Origin: an uncultured Oscillospiraceae bacterium
GTDB taxonomy: Bacteria; Bacillota; Clostridia; Oscillospirales; Ruminococcaceae
Assembly (NCBI GenBank): GCA_902490585.1
Contig: CABUEI010000015.1
Span: 1-44,883, forward strand
DNA length: 44,883 nt
Direction: 5' to 3'
The translations under genes and the position numbers were made by a program. Positions 25,136 through 33,995 of the stretch are shown here, in pieces. The first letter of the stretch is position 1, and every line of letters starts with the position of its first letter. The notes beneath the pieces are model-generated. The model searched no databases. It was not told the DNA's origin and worked only from the letters and a program-made list of their open reading frames with translations.

Positions 25136-25163
25136 ATTATAACACAAAGCCGATATTTTTCAA
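25136..25163 (-). promoter_or_regulatory. Promoter upstream of the DUF4038 gene
   Basis: Minus strand TTGAAA (25158-25163), 16-bp spacer, TATAAT (25136-25141). It would give a leader of about 275 nt containing the remnant and the hairpin at 24886. Confidence 0.65.
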
Positions 25164-25214
25164 TGGAAAAAACTCTTTCCTCCCGAAAGAAGAAAAAACA
25201 GCAGCCCGAAAAAG

Positions 25215-25252
25215 AAAAAAGCCGCACAAGGTCTGACCCCCCTGCGCGGCTG
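25215..25252 (-). terminator. Terminator of the GH43 operon
   Basis: GC-rich stem (GCCGCGCA with GTGCGGC) followed by TTTTTT on the minus strand, 22 bases past the GH43 stop codon. Confidence 0.88.
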
Positions 25253-25273
25253 AAACGCATTGAATGTATCAGT

Positions 25274-27046
25274 TTATTTGAGCAGTTTGTTTTCCACCCT
25301 GAAAAAGTCCACGTCGACATAACCTCCCGACTGCTTTGTCGGGAAATTGAATATCGCATAACGGTATCCCATAAAATGCAGACCGTAATAATTCATTTGC
25401 AGCGTGTCTCCTATTTTTGTCCAGTTCTCGCCGTCGAGGCTGTAATAGAAATACGCCTTGTCCGCCGCGTTTTTGAAATCGCAGTCGACCCGCAGATACA
25501 CTTCGTTTTCCGTTATTTCGACCCTTTCCGTTTCAAATTCCTGTTCAACGTTGTCGTTATCGTCATACCAAACCGTTACGATATATTTTTTCCCGTCCTC
25601 GATTTTTACGGCGACATAACCGTATTTTTCCGCGAAGGCGGCAAACCCCGCAACATCGCCCTCTTTCATTTCCGAAACGTCGAGCTTTATATATGCGCCG
25701 CATTCCGGTCCGAAGGTTCGCTGCGTAAGGGTGTTTCTCGCATTGGCAACAGTGCCGCAGACATTGCCCGTTCTCAGCCTCAGATAGCCTTTCCTTTCGG
25801 TGAGCGACCAGAGGCGGTTGTCGGGATTGTGGTTCCATTGCCATTCCAACGCGAGGTTAGAGCCGTTATAATCGCTCTCGCCCGCTTCCTCGGGCGTGTC
25901 GGCAAAGCTGTGATAGGATCTCACTATCTGTGAGTTGATAAATTCGTCGCTTGTGACGACGCTCTTTTTCTCGTGACCCGCGAAAGGAATCTTAGCGGTC
26001 TTGGGCACCTTTCCGTCAACGCCGATGACCGGCCAGCCGTCTTCCCATGTCATGGTCGACAAAACGGGAGTTCTGCCCACCGCCCCGTGATCCTGAAATA
26101 CAAAGCAATACCAGTTGCCATCCTTATCGTTGACGATACCGCCCTGTGCGGCACCGTCATTCCTGAAGCCCATATTATCGTCGATTATCACTTTCATTTC
26201 CCACTCGCCGTCGAGCGCTTCGCTTCTGTAACAAAGCTGCGTTCTTCTGCCATGAGGAGGCCATGTTATGATAAAAATATAGTAATATCCGTTCAGCTTA
26301 TAGACGTGAGAACCCTCGGCAAGGCAGCCCTTGACAAGTCCCGCATCGTCGATGAGTTTTCTCTTGGTTCCGGGCTTGACCGCGCTCAGATCCTTTTCCA
26401 GTTCAATGCACCATATCTGTCCGCCGCCGTAGACAAGATACACCTTGCCGTCGTCGTCGAACAAAAGGCTCATATCATGGAAGCACTCGTCAAACACGAA
26501 CCTGTCCCATTTCCCGTTTTCTATATCGTCGGTATGATAGATATAAGTTTTTCCGGTGGAGAAGGAAGTGAAGCCGGCGTAATACACACCGTCGTTATAT
26601 CTGAGGGTAGTCGCCCACTGACCCTTGCCGTAATTGTTTTCTCCGTTTCTTAAGGCAAGATTATCCCTGTCGTCCAGTGTATCAAAAACGTAATTTACCG
26701 TTTCCCAGTTTACAAGATCGTAGGATTTCATTACGGGACACCCCGGAGACAGGTGCATGGTCGTCGAAACCATATAAAACGCGTCGTCGACGCGGATTAT
26801 ATCAATATCGGGCACGTCGGCAAAAATAACGGGATTTGTGTAGTTTCCGTTGCCGTCGTCGGTTGAAGTTATCGTGGATTTTATGATATCCTTATCAAGC
26901 ATTGCGGTATCCTCCTCTTTTTCGGGCTCGGCGGTGACGCACGGTAGCGGATTCGACGTCACGGCGCCCGTGCCCACTTCCGCTGCGCATGCCGTCAGCG
27001 ATAATACAGCCGTCAGCGCCGCGGCAAGCCAAACAAGTCTTTTCAT
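25274..27046 (-). CDS. GH43 family lipoprotein, beta-xylosidase/arabinofuranosidase type
   Basis: A 590-residue secreted enzyme. The N-terminus is a lipoprotein signal (MKRLVWLAAALTAVLSLTAC, Cys of the lipobox), so it is surface-anchored. The catalytic five-blade domain (~60-370) has GH43 landmarks: NYTNPVIFADVPDIDIIRVD (base Asp), YMVSTTMHLSPGCPVMKSYD, FVFDECFHDMSLLFDDDGK and LAEGSHVYKLNGYYYIFI (acid Glu). A C-terminal beta-sandwich (~400-590; FYYSLDGENWTKIG, YVDVDFFRVE) resembles the GH43_C2/DUF1349 domain. The subfamily looks like xylosidase/arabinofuranosidase enzymes acting on arabinoxylan, but specificity is not certain. The start at 27046 has an AGGAG site. This gene and the next are visibly GC-richer than the rest of the window. 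Confidence 0.9.
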   Translation of the reverse strand: MKRLVWLAAALTAVLSLTACAAEVGTGAVTSNPLPCVTAEPEKEEDTAMLDKDIIKSTITSTDDGNGNYTNPVIFADVPDIDIIRVDDAFYMVSTTMHLSPGCPVMKSYDLVNWETVNYVFDTLDDRDNLALRNGENNYGKGQWATTLRYNDGVYYAGFTSFSTGKTYIYHTDDIENGKWDRFVFDECFHDMSLLFDDDGKVYLVYGGGQIWCIELEKDLSAVKPGTKRKLIDDAGLVKGCLAEGSHVYKLNGYYYIFIITWPPHGRRTQLCYRSEALDGEWEMKVIIDDNMGFRNDGAAQGGIVNDKDGNWYCFVFQDHGAVGRTPVLSTMTWEDGWPVIGVDGKVPKTAKIPFAGHEKKSVVTSDEFINSQIVRSYHSFADTPEEAGESDYNGSNLALEWQWNHNPDNRLWSLTERKGYLRLRTGNVCGTVANARNTLTQRTFGPECGAYIKLDVSEMKEGDVAGFAAFAEKYGYVAVKIEDGKKYIVTVWYDDNDNVEQEFETERVEITENEVYLRVDCDFKNAADKAYFYYSLDGENWTKIGDTLQMNYYGLHFMGYRYAIFNFPTKQSGGYVDVDFFRVENKLLK

Positions 27047-27074
27047 TTTTTCTCCTGATTTTCCGCTGCTGCCG

Positions 27075-29165
27075 TCAGCCGTCAAGCTCAAGACCGCTTA
27101 CGGTGATATTGTAGGTGATGGATGTGAACGGCGTCTCTTCGCCGTTTATTTTAAGCGCCAGACGATAGTTTATCCATTCTATGTCTGTTTTCGCCGCGAA
27201 TATTCCGCATTCCTCCGTGCCGTAAATCAGCGATCCGACCTTGGAGCCGCCCCAGCCGTTTTCAAGCCCGTTTTCCGTTGAGCTTGCGGGATCGAGTTCC
27301 TTATTTACGGGAATTTCAACCTCTCCGTTTTCGGTTGCCAGCGTCAGCGATCTCACAAGCACCTTATACTTCGCATCGGTATCGGTATTAATAAACCCGA
27401 GGTTGACTATGGCGCTGTCCTTGTCAAAAGAAGAGGATTTTATGGAATAGTCCCCGTCCTTCGGAATGTCGAGCATCGCAGAGGGGCTCGGTCCGGGCTC
27501 TGTCTGTCCCGAAAATACCAGCGTCTTGTAGGGTATATCGGTGGAGACTATGCTCTCTTCGGGACGAAGCTGCTCGTCGCCCTTTGAAAACTTCCACGAC
27601 TTAAGCTCTATATCGGAGCCGGAAAATACGAAATAAACGTTATGGTTTCTTCCGTCAAACTGCGCAAAGCCGTCCGAGCGTATTTTGGTATAATCCGCGC
27701 AGTCGAACTCGACGAACGCGGCGGCTTCGGAGGAGATATCGTCAAGACGAACCTCTATTCTTCCCTTGCCCTTGACCTCGGCGATAAACTCTGATGCCCC
27801 GTAGCCGAAGTCCGCTCCTCTTACATATATCCACGCGCCGTCGGCGGTGCTCTTTGCGGCAGGATCCGTTACCTTGTCGTATCCGATATCCGCACTGGTG
27901 AACATCAGCGCGCCGCTGTTATAGGTATAGGGGTCGACCAGCTTTATCTGTGCTACGCCCTTCTTGCTTGCCGCAGTTATGGGGATATCGCCCGTTGCCT
28001 TGTCCATGGGCAGATAGTCTGCCATAATACTGCGGAAGCCCGCTTTTCCTCCCATAAGCTCCTCCAGAAGAAGCGTATGGTGAATGATGTAGTTTACGCC
28101 CTTATATTCAATGAAATGAGTGTGGTTGTTAGCCCAGCGAAGTCCGGAGACCCCGTCGGCGTTCTCTCCCGCATTATAGAAATAGGGTCCTCTGCATTCC
28201 CAGCTATCCGCGTCGAGAGGGGTCTTGGTGGTCATATACGCCATGCTGCACGCGGGCGGAACGTCGACCCCCTCGTACTCCTTCCAGCCGGTCTTGTGAT
28301 CCTGCCAGTCGGTGCAGTATGTATAGTAATATACCCCGTCGATATAGTTCAGCTCGCTCGCCTCAAAAAAGTAGGGAGCGTCAATGGAAACAAATTCGCT
28401 GTCAAAGGACAGCATATCCTTTCCCAGCCTTGCTATCTTCGGGATCTTGCTGTGCATAGTGTTGCCGTCTGCCGGTGTGCCTCCGCCGAAGGAGAGCCAG
28501 CCTACGCCATTTTCGTCAATGCACACGCCTGGGTCAAAGGGCGCGGGGCAATTCTCCAGCCCAGGCATATTCTGATAAACCAGAGGCTCGCCGAGCGGAT
28601 CGGTCCACGGTCCCACAGGGTCGGTGGAGGTAATAACTCCCACACCGTTGCCGCTGTTTGAGAAGTAAAGGTAAAAATGCGTAAGTCCGTCGTCTTCAAC
28701 GCGGGAAACTATCGACGGTGCCCACGAGTTATATATCCACGGCGCGATCTCTCCGACCTCTATCCTGCCATGGTATATCCAGTTTACCATATCGTCGGTG
28801 GAAAATACCACAAGCGATTTGATATGGGCGTAGTCGTTCTTTGTTCCCTCTTCCGCCTGCTGTTGGTCGTTCGTGCCGTATACATACAGTCTGCCGTTGT
28901 ATTCGACTGATGTGGGGTCTGCGCAGAATATACTCGGCGAAATGGGATTGGCGTTACGCTCGTTTTTGTAGACATTTCCGCTTACCTCGTCGATTATTAT
29001 TCCGTTGTTAAGGCTGTCGATTATTTCCGCTTCACTCACACTGTCTACGCTGTCGGCAGAGCTTTGTGTCTGCACAGATGAATCACCCGAGCCGTTCTGC
29101 CCGGAACAGCCGGAAACAAGCAGCATAGCCGCCGCACAAATCAAAGCTGTTATCTTCTTGTTCAT
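27075..29165 (-). CDS. GH43 family lipoprotein with CBM6-like and extra C-terminal domains
   Basis: A 696-residue secreted enzyme. Signal and lipobox: MNKKITALICAAAMLLVSGC. After a Ser-rich linker, the GH43 propeller (~65-400) starts ISPSIFCADPTSVEYNGRLY (catalytic Asp) and includes ENCPAPFDPGVCIDENGVGW and APYFFEASELNYIDGVYYY (acid Glu). A CBM6-like domain (~415-545; IYVRGADFGYGASEFIAEVK, RIEVRLDD) and a further beta domain (~560-696) follow, probably for substrate binding or wall attachment. The family removes arabinose or xylose units from hemicellulose. It is a clear paralogue of the unsecreted GH43 gene 11 bases upstream. AAGGAG site before the ATG at 29165. Confidence 0.9.
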   Translation of the reverse strand: MNKKITALICAAAMLLVSGCSGQNGSGDSSVQTQSSADSVDSVSEAEIIDSLNNGIIIDEVSGNVYKNERNANPISPSIFCADPTSVEYNGRLYVYGTNDQQQAEEGTKNDYAHIKSLVVFSTDDMVNWIYHGRIEVGEIAPWIYNSWAPSIVSRVEDDGLTHFYLYFSNSGNGVGVITSTDPVGPWTDPLGEPLVYQNMPGLENCPAPFDPGVCIDENGVGWLSFGGGTPADGNTMHSKIPKIARLGKDMLSFDSEFVSIDAPYFFEASELNYIDGVYYYTYCTDWQDHKTGWKEYEGVDVPPACSMAYMTTKTPLDADSWECRGPYFYNAGENADGVSGLRWANNHTHFIEYKGVNYIIHHTLLLEELMGGKAGFRSIMADYLPMDKATGDIPITAASKKGVAQIKLVDPYTYNSGALMFTSADIGYDKVTDPAAKSTADGAWIYVRGADFGYGASEFIAEVKGKGRIEVRLDDISSEAAAFVEFDCADYTKIRSDGFAQFDGRNHNVYFVFSGSDIELKSWKFSKGDEQLRPEESIVSTDIPYKTLVFSGQTEPGPSPSAMLDIPKDGDYSIKSSSFDKDSAIVNLGFINTDTDAKYKVLVRSLTLATENGEVEIPVNKELDPASSTENGLENGWGGSKVGSLIYGTEECGIFAAKTDIEWINYRLALKINGEETPFTSITYNITVSGLELDG

Positions 29166-29176
29166 GGTTACTCCTT

Positions 29177-30571
29177 TCATTCAGCCTGCCATCTTTCAAG
29201 GCAGATGTCCTTGCTTGAAAATGCAAAATATACATTGTGAATTCCTGTTATTTTTGTGGGAAGAACCACAGGAATTTTATCAAATTCATCAATTGCGAGT
29301 TCGATCACTCCCAACGGTTCGGCATTCCTGTCATCAAGACGAAGCTCGATAACGCCCATGCCCTTTGCGGTAACGAGCAGCTTTTCTGTGCCCTTGCCGA
29401 AATCCACGCCCTTTATGTAAGTCCATGCACCCCCTGATAGCGACTTCACAGCCATTTTGCCGGTGGATATCTGTTCGTACCACATATCTGCGCAGGTGAA
29501 CATCTCCGCACCGCTGTGAGCTTTATACGGGTCGAGCGGCTGAGTCTGCGTGACGCCTTCGCGTGTTGCCTTTGTGACGGGGAATTCCGTATCCGTGTAA
29601 GGCAGTAGATCCACGCACATACAGCGGAATCCTCCCTTTGTTTTCATGCGCTCCTGAATGTGCATTGTGTGGTGAAGAATGTACCTTGTTCCCTTATATT
29701 CGATAAGGTGGGTGTGATTGTTGCACCAGTCCATTCCGGAATCACCGGCGTTTAGGAAGAATCCGCCCCTGAACTGCCAGCTTTCAGGGTCAAGGGGAGC
29801 TTTGCTCGTCAGACAGCCCATGCTGCATATTCCCGGCGCCAAAACGTCCGTTCTGTTCCAGTTTTCTCTTGACTGCCAGTCCGTGCTGTATGTGTAGATA
29901 AAAGTTCCGTTTTCGTAGTTCAGCTCGCTTGCCTCGAAGAAATACGGAGCGTCTATCGGAACGAAATCGCTGTCAAACGAAAGCATATCCTTTCCCAGCC
30001 GCACTATCTTAGGTATATTTGTGTGCAGCGCATTACTTGCAGGTGGTGTCCCTCCGCCGAACGCAAGCCAGCCTGTGCCGTTTTCATCAATGCAGACGCC
30101 TGGATCGAACGGTGCAGGGCAGTTTTCAAGTCCCGGCATATTCTGATAGATTAGCGGCTTTCCGAGAGGGTCGCTCCACGGTCCGAGAGGGTGTTCCGCC
30201 GTAAGCACTCCTACGCCGCAGCCGCTGTTCGAAAAGTAAAGGTAAAAATGAGTTTTTCCGTCCGCCTCAACTCGGGAAGCTACGGACGGCGCCCATGAAT
30301 TCACTATCCAAGGCGCTATTTTTGCGACGTCTATGAAGCCATGGTATTCCCAGTTCACCATATCGTCAGTTGACAGCATAACGATGGATTTTATGTGAAC
30401 ATAGTCGTTCTTTCCGTCATCGCCGACTGCCTCGTATTCCTGATGGTCGTTAGTGCCGTAGATATACAGTCTGCCGTTGTACTCAACGCCTGTCGGGTCG
30501 GCGCATAATACATTCGGCGAAATTGGATTTGCCGTATTTTCCGGCTTGTAGCAATTTTCACTTATTTTCAT
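29177..30571 (-). CDS. Intracellular GH43 family enzyme with CBM6-like C-terminus
   Basis: A 464-residue protein without signal peptide, so cytoplasmic. The GH43 domain (~10-345) matches the secreted paralogue downstream almost motif for motif: ISPNVLCADPTGVEYNGRLY, ENCPAPFDPGVCIDENGTGW and APYFFEASELNYENGTF. The remaining ~120 residues are a CBM6-like sandwich (WTYIKGVDFGKGTEKLLVTA, IELRLDDRNAE). It probably finishes cleavage of imported arabino/xylo-oligosaccharides. First gene of the three-gene GH43 operon, with a GAGGTG site and its own promoter, divergent from the AraC-type regulator. Confidence 0.9.
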   Translation of the reverse strand: MKISENCYKPENTANPISPNVLCADPTGVEYNGRLYIYGTNDHQEYEAVGDDGKNDYVHIKSIVMLSTDDMVNWEYHGFIDVAKIAPWIVNSWAPSVASRVEADGKTHFYLYFSNSGCGVGVLTAEHPLGPWSDPLGKPLIYQNMPGLENCPAPFDPGVCIDENGTGWLAFGGGTPPASNALHTNIPKIVRLGKDMLSFDSDFVPIDAPYFFEASELNYENGTFIYTYSTDWQSRENWNRTDVLAPGICSMGCLTSKAPLDPESWQFRGGFFLNAGDSGMDWCNNHTHLIEYKGTRYILHHTMHIQERMKTKGGFRCMCVDLLPYTDTEFPVTKATREGVTQTQPLDPYKAHSGAEMFTCADMWYEQISTGKMAVKSLSGGAWTYIKGVDFGKGTEKLLVTAKGMGVIELRLDDRNAEPLGVIELAIDEFDKIPVVLPTKITGIHNVYFAFSSKDICLERWQAE

Positions 30572-30597
30572 TATGTCACCTCATCTTTTTTGTTTTT

Positions 30598-30626
30598 ATT
30601 ATACACATTGCGAAGCAGAAATTCAA
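30598..30626 (-). promoter_or_regulatory. Promoter of the GH43 operon
   Basis: Minus strand TTGAAT (30621-30626), 17-bp spacer, TATAAT (30598-30603). Confidence 0.75.
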
Positions 30627-30676
30627 TAGCATATATTCGTTTAGTCCACTTTATAATCATAATATGCACTTTTGCT

Positions 30677-30706
30677 CTTGATTTTAGTGCGGAATCAAGC
30701 TATACT
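30677..30706 (+). promoter_or_regulatory. Promoter of the regulator gene with overlapping inverted repeat
   Basis: TTGATT (30678-30683), 17-bp spacer, TATACT (30701-30706). The inverted repeat CTTGATT/AATCAAG (30677-30683 with 30693-30699) covers the -35 box and the spacer, a plausible operator for autoregulation or control of the divergent operon. Confidence 0.65.
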
Positions 30707-30723
30707 GTAAACGGGGTGATATT

Positions 30724-32850
30724 ATGCGCAGAAGAATAGCGGTCATTACCGCAAGAGCCGACGCGTCCGAACAGCGCGATATACTATACGGAATATCCGA
30801 AGCCGCATTCCGAAAAGACACCGATGTTGCGGTCTACTCAAACATATACAACCACTGGCAGGACGATGATCTGCTGAATTATGAGAACATAATTTACTCC
30901 CTGTTTGAGCCGGATTTATTTGACGGCGTTATTGTCACAGCCGAGGCATTCCGGGATATAACAATAATCAACGATACGGTCGATAAAATAAGAGCTGCAA
31001 AAATCCCCGCCATTGTTATTGACGGGGAGATGGATGGATTTAAGAGCGTTTATTCCGACGATGAAACCGACCTGGAGAAAATGACGGAACATCTGATAAC
31101 GGTTCACGGTTTCACGGACATCGACATACTGACAGGAAGCAGGGACAATGCCACTTCGCAAAAGCGTCTTAACGGCTGCAAGCGCGCATTCGGAAAGCAC
31201 GGAATAAGCCTTGATAATATCAGAGTGTATTACGGGAACTTCTGGAACGATTCCGGCGAGGAACTTGCCCGGCGGTATCTCAGCGGTGAAATTCCGCGAC
31301 CTCAGGCGGTGATATGCACCAACGATTCCATGGCGTTCGGGCTGTGTGATGTTCTTTCGGCGGCAGGAGTGGATATTCCCGGCGAGCTGACAGTAACGGG
31401 TTACGACCAGACCGGCGGCGACCATACCGCAGGAAGGATATATCACTATCCGCTGCTGACAACTTACCGCAGAAACCGCCGTAAAATGGGATGGGACGCT
31501 GTGGGTGCTATTCTCGGCGGCAGTCCTATTCAAGACAATTCCGACAGGTTCGTAAGCGGAAACACCTGCTCCTGCGGCACCTGCCGTTCGCAGCTTTTAG
31601 ACGAGCTTAACGCGGAAAAGATAGACCAGTATCACACCATTATGAGCACCGTGGCACAGTTTTCCGGCAGGCTCACCACATCACGTACTCTCGAGGAATA
31701 CACCGGAGCGGTAAGCAAGTTTTTCTACCTGCTGCACGGCGCTGACAGGCTGTTTCTGTGCCTTGACAGCGCATGGAACAGTGAACGTTTCAACGGAGGT
31801 GAGTTCCTGTGCTGTGCGATAGGTAACGAGTATTCAGAACCTCCGATAAAGTTCAGCAGTGGCGAAACTCCCGTGCCGTTCATTACGGAGCACGATTCCC
31901 CTGCGATTTTCTATGTGAATCCCTTGTGCTTTCAGACAAGGCTTTACGGGTACACGGTGCTGGAATACAACCGCCCGGCGGGCTATGATTTCAGCTTCCG
32001 CGACTGGAACAAGACTGTTGCGGATACGCTGGAATTTCTGCGAATGAAGAATGATATTCACTATCTCACGCAATGCCAGCGGCAATCCGCACTGTATGAT
32101 TCGCTGACGGGGTTCTACAATCTTCGTGAATTTGAAAGCATTGTGGAGGAAGCCGGGCATAACTTCTGCATTCAGGCAGTAAGGCTTAGTTTCCCGGACG
32201 GCGGAGAATACCTGTTTGGCGAAAACTACCGCAGCGATATAATCGCAGAAACAGCGTCAGCAATAAAACGTGTATGCACTCAGCATGAAATATGCTGCCG
32301 GACCGATGACAACACATTTCTTATCCTGTTCAAAAGGGAAAACGGAATGTTTCCTGAGAAACTGAAAATATCGCTCCACAACGAGGTTTATTCACGGCAC
32401 GATGAACGGCAGGTTATTATCACATACCACAGTTCCGATAACGCGCTGGTCGGAGAACTGCGCTCAGCCGTATCGCTGAATGCAGAGCACGATGTCGGTC
32501 TGATAAGCGAACGAAGAAGACTTCCGCATTATAACGAGCTTGCCGACATAAGAAACAGGATAATTTCAGTGCCTAATAAGATGCCTAAGCTTTCGGAAGT
32601 CAGCAGAAAAATGTGCGTCAGCGAGGGGCATTTCCGCTTGATTTACCGGCAGTGCTTTGATGTAAGTTACAACCGCGACTGCATAAATTCAAGGGTAATG
32701 AAAGCCTGCTACTTACTGTATTCTACCGCCATGAGCATCTATGCGACAGCAGTAAGCTGCGGTTACGATGATGAAAAATTCTTCTCACGGCAGTTCAGGC
32801 AGGTGACCGGATTTTCTCCGGCAGAATACAGAAAAAAGATACTGCGGTGA
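30724..32850 (+). CDS. Sugar-sensing transcription regulator: LacI/PBP-like sensor, degenerate GGDEF-like domain and AraC helix-turn-helix
   Basis: A 708-residue cytoplasmic regulator. Residues ~1-285 form a LacI-type sugar-binding domain without the N-terminal HTH (RRIAVITARADASEQRDILY, QAVICTNDSMAFGLCDVLSA, ELTVTGYDQTGGD). The middle (~310-440) is GAF-like or unassigned. At ~455-560 a degenerate GGDEF fold is visible (YDSLTGFYNLREFE; RTDDNTFLILF where RxGGDEF is expected), so no cyclic-di-GMP synthesis is expected. The last ~100 residues are an AraC HTH (LSEVSRKMCVSEGHFRLIYR, CGYDDEKFFSRQFRQVTGFS, PAEYRKK). Placed divergently from the GH43 operon, it probably activates it on binding a xylan/arabinan-derived sugar (inference). 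Confidence 0.88.
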   Translation: MRRRIAVITARADASEQRDILYGISEAAFRKDTDVAVYSNIYNHWQDDDLLNYENIIYSLFEPDLFDGVIVTAEAFRDITIINDTVDKIRAAKIPAIVIDGEMDGFKSVYSDDETDLEKMTEHLITVHGFTDIDILTGSRDNATSQKRLNGCKRAFGKHGISLDNIRVYYGNFWNDSGEELARRYLSGEIPRPQAVICTNDSMAFGLCDVLSAAGVDIPGELTVTGYDQTGGDHTAGRIYHYPLLTTYRRNRRKMGWDAVGAILGGSPIQDNSDRFVSGNTCSCGTCRSQLLDELNAEKIDQYHTIMSTVAQFSGRLTTSRTLEEYTGAVSKFFYLLHGADRLFLCLDSAWNSERFNGGEFLCCAIGNEYSEPPIKFSSGETPVPFITEHDSPAIFYVNPLCFQTRLYGYTVLEYNRPAGYDFSFRDWNKTVADTLEFLRMKNDIHYLTQCQRQSALYDSLTGFYNLREFESIVEEAGHNFCIQAVRLSFPDGGEYLFGENYRSDIIAETASAIKRVCTQHEICCRTDDNTFLILFKRENGMFPEKLKISLHNEVYSRHDERQVIITYHSSDNALVGELRSAVSLNAEHDVGLISERRRLPHYNELADIRNRIISVPNKMPKLSEVSRKMCVSEGHFRLIYRQCFDVSYNRDCINSRVMKACYLLYSTAMSIYATAVSCGYDDEKFFSRQFRQVTGFSPAEYRKKILR

Positions 32851-33150
32851 CGGCAAGAATATTGTGATGATCAATAAACGACAGACCGCTAAATTGAATA
32901 TCATGTTCGCCCCGGCAAATCTGATTCTGGCTGACAGACCTCATCTGGCAGTTTGATTCAGTGCGCCCAGGCGAGCATGATGGGTAACTCACACGAATTC
33001 CACAGCATGTCACTTTTTATGGCAATGGGGCGCTAATTGTGCGGTGTTGCCTTATATCAAATACTGATGACCTTGTAGGGGTGGGTATGATAAAATCATG
33101 ATAATTTTCGTGATAATTCATGATGATTTTCCTTTTTATCCTTAATAGAA
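32851..33150. other. Intergenic stretch with decayed sequence
   Basis: No credible gene was found. Short open stretches exist (for example MINKRQTAKLNIMFAPANLI near 32868) without ribosome sites or family motifs. An inverted repeat ATCATGA/TCATGAT (33095-33101 with 33118-33124) is present. Confidence 0.5.
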
Positions 33151-33284
33151 AGTGATGTTTCTGCTGCTTTGATCGCAAAAATGGACGCTTTGAAAATGTC
33201 ACAACAGATGTTCTTCTTCAAATTTGTGAAGCGCTTGATTGTAATATTGAGGACATTATGGAACGAATACTGATTGAACATTGA
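33151..33284 (+). pseudogene. C-terminal fragment of a small XRE-type HTH regulator
   Basis: Frame 33171-33284 reads RFENVTTDVLLQICEALDCN then IEDIMERILIEH-stop, the typical tail of small Clostridia XRE regulators. The preceding helix DVSAALIAKM lies in a different frame (33154-33186), so a one-base shift near 33176-33184 breaks it. The N-terminus is missing. It is a relic, not functional. Confidence 0.65.
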
Positions 33285-33460
33285 AACGCCTATAGAAGAA
33301 ACTTTCACGAAGGATGACTTTCCTCCGGTGGAATAATTGACAGACATCAATAGTTATACAATTGCAAAAATGCCGGATTTGCTGCTTCAAGGTAAACCTT
33401 TTAACAAAAGCTCAGAACCGTGTGCAAATTTTATCAAAGTAGGTCACTTCTTTCAATTGC

Positions 33461-33492
33461 AAACCGCATTACAATGCGGTTTGTTTTAATTT
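33461..33492 (+). terminator. Orphan terminator hairpin
   Basis: Stem AAACCGCATT/AATGCGGTTT with a 2-base loop followed by GTTTTAATTTT. The stem is nearly the same as that after tRNA-Leu (20331). The gene it served is not recognisable; the ~170 bases before it have only a startless frame. Confidence 0.65.
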
Positions 33493-33558
33493 TCAAGCTA
33501 CTTTGACCGTAAATATATATGTTACAGTGCGTCGCCTTATTAAATTCGTAAATTTTCC

Positions 33559-33587
33559 TTGACAAAGCTGTTTGGATATGATATAAT
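33559..33587 (+). promoter_or_regulatory. Promoter of tRNA-Thr
   Basis: Perfect TTGACA (33559-33564), 17-bp spacer, TATAAT (33582-33587), 19 bases before the tRNA. Confidence 0.9.
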
Positions 33588-33606
33588 AAATAACCGTCAG
33601 GAGTTT

Positions 33607-33682
33607 GCTAATATGGCTCAGTCGGCAGAGCACATCCTTGGTAAGGATGAGGTCCCCGGTTCGAATCCGGGTATTAGCTCCA
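33607..33682 (+). tRNA. tRNA-Thr (anticodon GGU)
   Basis: Acceptor GCTAATA/TATTAGC, D-arm GGCTCAGTCGGCAGAGC, anticodon stem CATCC/GGATG with loop TTGGTAA, T-arm CCCGGTTCGAATCCGGG and encoded CCA (33680-33682). Confidence 0.97.
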
Positions 33683-33995
33683 GAATATATTTACACCATT
33701 AAGGATACTGCATTTGTAGTGTCCTTAAAGGTATAAATATAATAACACAGCGAAGTAGCGGTAACTACTCCGCCGTGCTGATTACATTTTGAACGGTACT
33801 TTGTCACTTTTGACTTTGACGCACCCGAAACGAATTACAGCAATACAGCTACGTTCGGTATCCGCCCTTTCTTCGCTTGCCGTCGGAACGGCTCATCGCA
33901 AAGTCTTGTTATGGCAAAACCGGTATTCAATTTGTACTGCCTTTGTTGGTGGGCAGGTGGGGATATACACTGCGGATTTACGCCTTGTATATCAT
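33683..33995. other. Gap after tRNA-Thr: hairpin and decayed coding-like sequence
   Basis: Inverted repeat TTAAGGA/TCCTTAA (33699-33728) without T-run. Bases ~33792-33995 hold a startless frame (HFERYFVTFDFDAPE, then NTATFGIRPFFACRRNG) and an overlapping 82-codon frame (33789-34037) with no ribosome site. The first looks like the tail of a decayed protein; neither is a convincing gene. Confidence 0.4.
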
